A DNA stretch of 62,914 nt from an uncultured cyanobacterium (lineage in GTDB: Bacteria > Cyanobacteriota > Cyanobacteriia > CACIAM-69d), in contig CALGDE010000103.1 of NCBI GenBank assembly GCA_937883785.1, forward strand, positions 1 through 62,914. The letters run 5' to 3'. Of the stretch, positions 57,469 to 62,914 are shown one piece after another. Position 1 is the stretch's first letter. Each line of letters begins with the position of its first letter. Both the position numbers and the translations under genes were made by a program. The notes beneath the pieces are model-generated. The model ran no database searches. It had not been told where the DNA came from and was given only the letters and a program-made list of their open reading frames with translations.

Positions 57469-57564
57469 ATGGAAGCTGCTGCATATATTTTGATTTTGGC
57501 GTTGGCGCTCGGTACGTTGTTCTTCGCGATCGCCTTCCGCGAGCCTCCCAAAATTGGAAAATAA
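57469..57564 (+). CDS. psbT: Photosystem II small subunit PsbT
   Basis: A 31-codon gene. The protein starts [20 protein letters not shown] and ends FREPPKIGK, the unmistakable PsbT pattern with one membrane helix. PsbT sits at the PSII dimer interface and stabilises the acceptor side. It follows psbB by 235 bases, with the psbB terminator between them, so it may have its own promoter. HIP1 lies within the coding sequence (GCGATCGC). Confidence 0.96.
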   Translation: MEAAAYILILALALGTLFFAIAFREPPKIGK

Positions 57565-57803
57565 TTTGTTGATTTAAGGCACTGCTTAAATGCTGCCTTA
57601 ACGTTCTGATAGCCCCTTAAGTTGCTTAGAGCTTTTCCGCTGAAAGTCAGCGAGCGTTGATTGTGAAAGTCACAAAAGGGGCACAGAGGCTGCAGATTCT
57701 AACAGAAAGCTAGCAACGGCTTTAGCAAACTAGGGCATTGAGCTAAGCGACGTTTCAATAGGCGCGGTTTCTTTTCCGAGGCTACTGGCGAGGCTCATTT
57801 TTT

Positions 57804-58289
57804 ATGCAGTGCCCATTTTGCCAATACACCGATAGTCGCGTCCTAGAATCACGTTCTGCTGAATCCAAGAAAAGCGTTCGGCGACGAAGGCAATGTTTGC
57901 GTTGTCAGCGGCGATTTACCACCTACGAGCGCACGGAATTTGTACCCATCGTGGTCATCAAGGGCAATGGCGATCGCGAGTCATTTGATCGATCAAAGTT
58001 GCTGCGAGGCATGATTCGAGCCTGCGAAAAAACGGGCACTGCTGGTTCTCAGCTAGAAACCATGGTTGATGACATTGAATCGGAGCTACAACAGCGAGCC
58101 GTTCGGGAGGTGTCCAGTCGCGAACTAGGGGAGTTAGTTTTGTCGCGGCTTCAGAACGTCAGTGAAGTTGCGTACATTCGGTTTGCATCGGTATATCGCC
58201 AATTTCAAGGAATTCGAGATTTTGTTGATACCTTGGATCGCCTCCAAGCAGCGAGGGATACGGAAGCGCCCCAAAACTCAGCAAAGTAA
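57804..58289 (+). CDS. nrdR: Transcriptional repressor NrdR
   Basis: A 161-residue regulator of ribonucleotide reductase genes. The N-terminal zinc ribbon uses Cys3, Cys6, Cys31 and Cys34 ([19 protein letters not shown]). The ATP-cone domain at about 50-140 starts [20 protein letters not shown] and senses ATP/dATP. Length and motifs are standard. It lies 239 bases after psbT. Confidence 0.97.
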   Translation: MQCPFCQYTDSRVLESRSAESKKSVRRRRQCLRCQRRFTTYERTEFVPIVVIKGNGDRESFDRSKLLRGMIRACEKTGTAGSQLETMVDDIESELQQRAVREVSSRELGELVLSRLQNVSEVAYIRFASVYRQFQGIRDFVDTLDRLQAARDTEAPQNSAK

Positions 58290-58608
58290 GATCAGGTATT
58301 TTTAGACACAAATCACACGGATCAGTAACGTCCAACTCTAATTGTGGACTAGGGACCTGCATTCTCATTGCGTTGAGCAAAGTCAGGTGGAAATTGATCT
58401 GAACCTTACGGCGAGCTGACAGAGAAAACAAAACAGGCAAAGCAGGAAGCTTTAAGCCAGATAAGTTACAACCAGTAAGTTACAAAAGCTCAATATTTAG
58501 ACCGTTAGGGTGTCAAGCGCCTGCGACAACGAGGGTCCCTAGACTAATCTTTAGGTACGAGTTTTTAAATATTGATATTGCGATTGTCTAACTGCGTCGG
58601 CAGGAGGA
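58290..58608. other. Spacer between nrdR and the SPFH gene
   Basis: 319 bases. I see nothing that I can name. A minus-strand frame of 93 residues (58159-58440) overlaps nrdR and is a shadow. Confidence 0.4.
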
Positions 58609-59586
58609 GTGTGGGTGGATACTTTACTGGCTCTTATTATTCCCCTTCTGGCGGGAGCAGGCTATTTTGCTGGTTCCGCAAGGGTTATTGAACAGGGGAA
58701 TAAAGCTCTGGTGGAGCGTTTAGGGCGCTACCATCGTTTGCTGGATCCCGGGCTTAATTTTGTAGTGCCCTTCGTCGATTCCATCATTGTGGAGACGGTG
58801 CGGGAGCGAACCACGGATATTCAGCAACAGTCGGTGATTACCCGCGACGAATTGAAGATTGAGGTGGATGCGGCAGTTTATTGGCAAATTGTTGATTTAA
58901 AGTCGGCATATTACAACGTTGACGATTTATCCGAAGCCCTAAATAACTTGGTGCTATCTGAGGTGCGAGCCCTGTTTGGTCAGGTGGACTTAGCTCAGTC
59001 GTTTTCACAAATCGAAAGCATTCAGCGGATGTTGCTGGAGCGCTTAGATGAAGTGACCACCACTTGGGGCATCAAGGTGTTACGGGTTGTCCTACAGGAA
59101 ATTAAGCGTCCGCCAGAGTTGGATGAGGCGATTCGCCAGGAGAAAGAGGCCGAAAGTAACCGACGGGCTGCTATTCAAAAGGCGGAGGGCGATCGCGAAG
59201 CGGCGATCGCGGAAGCGGAAGGACGTAAACGGGCGGCGATCGCGGAAGCGGAAGGGATTGTGCAGGCAACCCAGCTGATTTCGTCGGCCCTCCAAGGGAA
59301 GCCGGTGAACAGCCAAGTGCTACAGCAGGTGGTGCAGTTTTTGGTCGCCCAGCGCTACGTGGATGCCAACCAAAAGTTGGGAGAGAGCCCCAATTCAAAG
59401 GTGTTGTTTATGGATCCAAGGGCTTTGAATGAGGCCATCACGGATTTGGTGTCCGGTGAAGTGTCAGGCGTTGACGGGGCTGGACAAACTTCGCCCAAAA
59501 CGATTCCCCCCGGAATGAGTCCGGAAACCAATTTGGGTGGACAAGGGTCCATTGCGGATTCCAGCATTGGCGATGCTTCCTTGTAA
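58609..59586 (+). CDS. SPFH/stomatin-like membrane protein (paraslipin type)
   Basis: A 325-residue protein. One N-terminal membrane helix (about 3-22) is followed by the SPFH domain (VIEQGNKALVERLGRYHRLL through about 190). A helical repeat region with duplicated AAIAEAEG motifs follows, coded by a 22-base direct repeat at 59201-59255. The C-terminus is disordered and Gly/Ser-rich. Such proteins oligomerise into membrane scaffolds and often regulate proteases. It starts with GTG at 58609 behind a strong AGGAGGAG. Its stop lies 12 bases from the convergent ketoacyl synthase stop. Confidence 0.9.
   Translation: MWVDTLLALIIPLLAGAGYFAGSARVIEQGNKALVERLGRYHRLLDPGLNFVVPFVDSIIVETVRERTTDIQQQSVITRDELKIEVDAAVYWQIVDLKSAYYNVDDLSEALNNLVLSEVRALFGQVDLAQSFSQIESIQRMLLERLDEVTTTWGIKVLRVVLQEIKRPPELDEAIRQEKEAESNRRAAIQKAEGDREAAIAEAEGRKRAAIAEAEGIVQATQLISSALQGKPVNSQVLQQVVQFLVAQRYVDANQKLGESPNSKVLFMDPRALNEAITDLVSGEVSGVDGAGQTSPKTIPPGMSPETNLGGQGSIADSSIGDASL
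59201..59255 (+). repeat. 22-bp in-frame direct repeat containing HIP1
   Basis: CGGCGATCGCGGAAGCGGAA plus two more bases occurs at 59201-59222 and again at 59234-59255, period 33. Each copy codes AAIAEAEG in the SPFH protein and carries one GCGATCGC octamer. Confidence 0.9.
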
Positions 59587-59598
59587 GGGACTAGTCAG

Positions 59599-60864
59599 CT
59601 AGAAATCGGGCTGCCCCAAAGCGATCGCCCCATTTTGTCCACCAAAGCCGAAGGCTAAACACAATACGGCGTCTAGCGATTTTCCTCGAATTTGAGTATT
59701 GCTGGGCAGCACAAAATCCAAGTCAAAAGCAGGGCGCTGCAACCCAGTACAGGGGGGCAGTGCCTGGTTTTTAAGGGCCAGTAAACTCCAGGCAATTCCC
59801 AGGGCTCCTGAGGCTCCAAGGGTATGACCGGTAGCTCCTTTGGTGGAGCTAACGGCAACGCCCTTAGAAAACCAGCGCTGAATAATAGACGCTTCCTGTT
59901 TGTCATTGCGCCGGGTTCCCGTGCCGTGGGCGTGCACATAAGCGATCGCCGCCTTTAGCTTTTGAGCATTTGGGTTTGGGATGTTTGGGTTATTAGACGA
60001 ATCTCCGTCAATACAGCGGGCAATGGCGCGATCAACTCCCGTCAATGTTTCATCGGGAGCGGTAACGTGGGTACCATCAGCGGTTAGCCCTAGCCCCAAA
60101 ATTTTCCCGTACATCGAGGCACCCCGTTCCAGGGCATGGCGCTGGGTTTCCAACACAAAGGCCGCGCCTCCCTCCCCCAAGGAAAGTCCCTGACGATGAA
60201 TATCAAAGGGATACATACCATCTTTGGCGATCGCCCCCAGCCGGGAGAATCCCGAAAGGCAAAGGGGGGTAATGGGAGCATCAGCAGCAATCACCAATAC
60301 CTGATCACATTGGTTTGCCCGCAGCATCAACAGCCCCTGCATCATGCTCCAAAGACCAGTGGCGCAGGCAGCCATTGGTGCCGATAGAGGTCCTTGAATT
60401 CGAAAATGACGCGCTACGGCGATCGCCACCTCCTGGGGTAGCGCCTGATAAAACCAAGGGCTCAAATCCACATCGTCAGACCACGAACCTTGGGCTAAAC
60501 GCTGGAGCGATAGGCGATCACACTCTTGCTCCAGCCGTCCCTGAAATCCGCGACTGGACCCAACCACAAGCCCCATTTTTAAGGGCGTACCAGAATTCTT
60601 TGCACCGTTAATATCCCCTGCGGCATCCCACAGCTGCGCATCATCAAGGGCTGATTGGGTCGCATTAATCACTAGCTCATGTAAATCTGCGGGCTTTTTG
60701 CCGATCATCGCCAGAGGATAGGGCGGCAGTTCAGGAAAGGGCTGGCTCATTATCAAAGCACTATCCCCTGCCAACAGATGGTTCCAGGACTGGTCAAGAT
60801 TCCCGAAAGCGGTCGTCACGCCCAGCCCTGTCACCACCACAGGATCCTCAAAACCCAATGGCAA
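59599..60864 (-). CDS. Beta-ketoacyl-ACP synthase (FabF-like)
   Basis: A 421-residue thiolase-fold condensing enzyme. The active-site Cys lies in PMAACATGLWS (Cys167), the two His in YVHAHGTGTRRND and KGATGHTLGASG, giving the Cys-His-His triad of KAS I/II. The sequence is divergent enough that it may be a second, accessory KAS rather than the main fatty-acid FabF. The start is a TTG at 60864: an in-frame stop immediately precedes it and no ATG fits the domain. It begins three bases after the cyclophilin stop on the same strand, so translation is probably coupled. Confidence 0.87.
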   Translation of the reverse strand: MPLGFEDPVVVTGLGVTTAFGNLDQSWNHLLAGDSALIMSQPFPELPPYPLAMIGKKPADLHELVINATQSALDDAQLWDAAGDINGAKNSGTPLKMGLVVGSSRGFQGRLEQECDRLSLQRLAQGSWSDDVDLSPWFYQALPQEVAIAVARHFRIQGPLSAPMAACATGLWSMMQGLLMLRANQCDQVLVIAADAPITPLCLSGFSRLGAIAKDGMYPFDIHRQGLSLGEGGAAFVLETQRHALERGASMYGKILGLGLTADGTHVTAPDETLTGVDRAIARCIDGDSSNNPNIPNPNAQKLKAAIAYVHAHGTGTRRNDKQEASIIQRWFSKGVAVSSTKGATGHTLGASGALGIAWSLLALKNQALPPCTGLQRPAFDLDFVLPSNTQIRGKSLDAVLCLAFGFGGQNGAIALGQPDF

Positions 60865-60867
60865 CGC

Positions 60868-61629
60868 CTACTCAGCCGATCCAGGCTGCTTTAGATTATC
60901 CAAACCGTCGGTCACAACAGCCGATTCAATGGAGTCCCCTTGTTGAATCTCGTCTACCACGTCCATGCCATCACCAGTGACATAGCCAAACACCGCATAG
61001 CTACCGTCCAAAGGCGCTAAATCTGCCAAGGCAAAGTAAAACTGGGCAGACGCAGAGTCGGGAGCTGGCGATCGCGCCATGGCCACCGCACCACGAGTGT
61101 GGGGCAGTGCCGGGGCAGGAGAGTTGAACGTGGCGCTATACACAGGCACGTCAGCACCTTCCGGCAAAATTTCTAGGGGAATTAACCGCGCCGCGCCGGT
61201 GTCAGGGTCTCGAAAACTGCCGGTACCCAGCGCATTTGCAGGCACATTGGGATCTTTACTCTGAGGGTCACCCCCTTGAACCACAAAGGGCGTAGGCTGG
61301 CGCACAACCCGATGGAACACCGTACCGTCGTAAACCTTACGCTGCACCAGGTCCACAAAATTCCCCGCCGTAATCGGAGCCGATTCGCCGTCTACTTCAA
61401 TGGCGATCTCCTTACCGTTAACCGCAAGAACAACCGTAGCTTTCCCCTCTAACTGAGGCAACCTGTCTGCCCCCGGCGGTAGTGACGCTTCAGCTGCCAC
61501 CGCAGGAGCTGCTGCCCCCGCCTGGTCCACATCCGTCGCCACGTCGTTCACCTGACTGGATCCGCAGGATGCCAGCGAGATTGCCAGCATCAGGGCGATC
61601 GCCGCCATCCCAAACCGCTTAAATTTCAT
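60868..61629 (-). CDS. Cyclophilin-type peptidylprolyl isomerase, lipoprotein
   Basis: A 253-residue protein. The N-terminus (MKFKRFGMAAIALMLAISLA then SC) is a lipoprotein signal with the lipobox LASC. The cyclophilin domain (about 85-250) has GTVFHRVVRQPTPFVVQGGDP and DSASAQFYFALADLAPLDGS, although several consensus positions differ from classical cyclophilins. It catalyses prolyl isomerisation, presumably for periplasmic or lumenal proteins. I chose the ATG at 61629; a TTG at 61662 is in frame. Confidence 0.88.
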   Translation of the reverse strand: MKFKRFGMAAIALMLAISLASCGSSQVNDVATDVDQAGAAAPAVAAEASLPPGADRLPQLEGKATVVLAVNGKEIAIEVDGESAPITAGNFVDLVQRKVYDGTVFHRVVRQPTPFVVQGGDPQSKDPNVPANALGTGSFRDPDTGAARLIPLEILPEGADVPVYSATFNSPAPALPHTRGAVAMARSPAPDSASAQFYFALADLAPLDGSYAVFGYVTGDGMDVVDEIQQGDSIESAVVTDGLDNLKQPGSAE

Positions 61630-61680
61630 GATTCCAACCAACTTTGTCCCAAGCCCATACAAACTTCGCTTGCCTACCGG

Positions 61681-62247
61681 TTATAACCCCTCCAAAGGCA
61701 CCTCAAGGAAACGGGCGAGCTCAGCCCCCTGATCTTCAAGACTGGAAAGGCTAATGGGCTGTCCCACACGAGTTAAGGGCAAATCCCCCCGTCCTTTTAC
61801 GCGCAAATAAAGCGCCCGCTTTGGGTTGATCCCTTCCTTAATTTCAATGCGCACTGCCGTTACATCTTTCAAATCGTAGGACAGTTCCACCTTACGGTTT
61901 TTTCCCGGATATCCCCGGCGCAACAATGTTGCCGTGCCTTCTTTACGATCAAACAAATTGTAGCCACCCCCCACATCCCAGCTAATTGCCAACCAAAGGT
62001 AAGCAGCCAGCAGAAGCCCAGCGGTGCCATAAAATCCCATGGCTATGCCCTGTGGCACAAACACCAACTGGGTGGGGTCAGACACAATAAGCAAATTGAC
62101 CTTCAGCAGACTGGACAAACTGGATAAGAAAAAACCCAGTGCTCCCATGCTGACAATACTTGCCCAGAAATAATTACTGAAGCGCCGGGAGCCAAGAATC
62201 TCTTGGCGCAAACTGGAATCGCGATCGGAAGGGGCAGAGACAGCCAT
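61681..62247 (-). CDS. ycf4: Photosystem I assembly protein Ycf4
   Basis: A 188-residue protein with two membrane helices near residues 25-50 and 67-90 (RRFSNYFWASIVSMGALGFF; GFYGTAGLLLAAYLWLAISW) and the soluble Ycf4 domain with FDRKEGTATLLRRGYPGKNR. It scaffolds early PSI assembly. It is divergent from psbD, a gene order found in other cyanobacteria. The ATG at 62247 is clear. Confidence 0.96.
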   Translation of the reverse strand: MAVSAPSDRDSSLRQEILGSRRFSNYFWASIVSMGALGFFLSSLSSLLKVNLLIVSDPTQLVFVPQGIAMGFYGTAGLLLAAYLWLAISWDVGGGYNLFDRKEGTATLLRRGYPGKNRKVELSYDLKDVTAVRIEIKEGINPKRALYLRVKGRGDLPLTRVGQPISLSSLEDQGAELARFLEVPLEGL

Positions 62248-62829
62248 AGGTCGTTTTTAAAGGGTTGCTGATCGTCTTAATAAACGGTGTTTTTGTAAAC
62301 GCTATTTTCAGAGCACTGCTCGTGACCAACGCCAAACTTAGTTCAATAGATTTGATGTTCTAGTCAAAGTCGCGCCGTTAGCGTCATCAAAATTCTACGG
62401 GATTTTATAGAAGGGTTGCTCAAGAAAATCAATCGAACGAGTAGGTGGACTGCTGGGAGCCGATCGCTGCAACATCGCTAAAGATGCCCTAGAAGTCACG
62501 AAAGAAAGCGTGAGAACCGTCAAACCTTAAGACAAATAAAAAACAAATGAGAAACTCTGTATCAGATTGCAAAGGGCTTATCATAGAGTCAATTAATCAG
62601 AGCACACCAATAAATCCATGAAAGTGGCTGCATCGCCGACCCGTGGAGCATTCGAAGCGATCGCGATGCAGTTATTAGTTAGGTGTGGTAGGTTAAGAAA
62701 AATTAATTGCCCGGTACATTTGAACTTCTGGTTTATTTTGCTGGGTAGGCATTTTTCAAATAGTTGTCTAGGTCTCGTAAGGGACTGTGGCAACGCACTT
62801 TTCAGACAAGTTCGAGAGGATCCAAGTTA
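62248..62829. other. Divergent spacer ycf4/psbD
   Basis: 582 bases that should hold the ycf4 promoter and the psbD leader. Two overlapping frames of 66-70 residues (one per strand, about 62593-62830) are not convincing. One HIP1-like site (GCGATCGCGA) lies near 62658. GAGAGGA about ten bases before the psbD ATG may be its ribosome site. Confidence 0.5.
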
Positions 62830-62914
62830 ATGACCATCGCAGTTGGACGCGTGCCAGCGGAGCGAGGGTGGTTTGACGGAGTCGACGACTGGTTGAAGCG
62901 AGATCGCTTTGTGT
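62830..62914 (+). CDS. psbD: Photosystem II D2 protein, 5' partial
   Basis: The last 85 bases open a frame starting [20 protein letters not shown] and continuing WLKRDRFV, which is the N-terminus of D2. The gene runs off the window end. D2 forms the PSII reaction-centre heterodimer with D1. In cyanobacteria psbC usually overlaps its 3' end, which cannot be checked here. Confidence 0.95.
   Translation, partial: MTIAVGRVPAERGWFDGVDDWLKRDRFV

Noticed and set aside
62593-62830. Short frames on both strands before psbD
   Set aside because: They overlap each other and the psbD leader; no family resemblance.

Overview
The window comes from a cyanobacterium. It carries photosystem I (psaA, psaB) and photosystem II (psbB, psbT, the start of psbD) genes, the cyanobacterium/plastid-lineage genes ycf4, ycf34 and a ycf66-like gene, a beta-carboxysome shell gene (ccmK4-like), a carotenoid desaturase (crtD), and the HIP1 octamer GCGATCGC scattered through genes and spacers. 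HIP1, the split metabolic loci and the beta-type shell protein argue against a marine picocyanobacterium. I cannot name the genus from this sequence. I found no rRNA, tRNA, CRISPR array, insertion sequence or prophage.

Layout. 1-1041: a truncated AraC-type regulator fragment and a small membrane protein. 1229-7172: a type I secretion locus on the plus strand (cytoplasmic parvulin, ABC exporter with a cyclic-nucleotide-binding-like domain and a peptidase-like domain that lacks its catalytic residues, HlyD adaptor). 7386-9980: rfbC-rfbD-rfbA for dTDP-rhamnose, without rfbB. 10143-12707: a solo receiver protein, the arsenosugar radical-SAM enzyme ArsS and a TVP38/DedA-like membrane protein, with an unusual nest of repeats between the last two. 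12812-16482: ccmK4, an SLH-domain GHL10 protein and an alpha/beta hydrolase. 16656-23612: dnaK, the ycf66-like gene, a ShlB/FhaC-type outer-membrane transporter and a lipoprotein serine hydrolase. 24076-26637: a CbiG-CobJ cobalamin fusion, ycf34 and an overlooked 45-residue membrane micro-ORF.

26686-32334 is a compact minus-strand cluster: Wzm-type permease, Wzt-type ATPase with a carbohydrate-binding tail, two sulfotransferases and a GT2 glycosyltransferase. It reads as an ABC-dependent export route for a sulfated glycan. Its distal sulfotransferase gene is AT-rich and has no HIP1 site that I could see. 32558-38840 holds trxA, crtD, a small zinc-ribbon protein, rph, a bifunctional penicillin-binding protein and a Psb35-like PSII assembly factor. 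38898-44960 has an unknown membrane protein and the psaA-psaB operon. 45661-52156 has acs, a Fur regulator, a peptidoglycan-binding protein and a GH116-family protein that appears to have lost its catalytic centre. 52437-62914 has a zinc-ribbon/PP2C phosphatase, psbB, psbT, nrdR, an SPFH protein, a cyclophilin lipoprotein coupled to a ketoacyl synthase, ycf4, and divergently the first 85 bases of psbD.

How it fits together: most of the window is core photosynthetic and housekeeping metabolism. The accessory content concerns the cell surface: secretion, rhamnose precursors, sulfated glycan export, an SLH protein, an outer-membrane TpsB porin, and peptidoglycan enzymes and binders. The most unusual items are the sulfated-glycan export cluster, the degenerate peptidase-type exporter, the GH116 pseudoenzyme candidate, and the structured spacer between arsS and the TVP38 gene.
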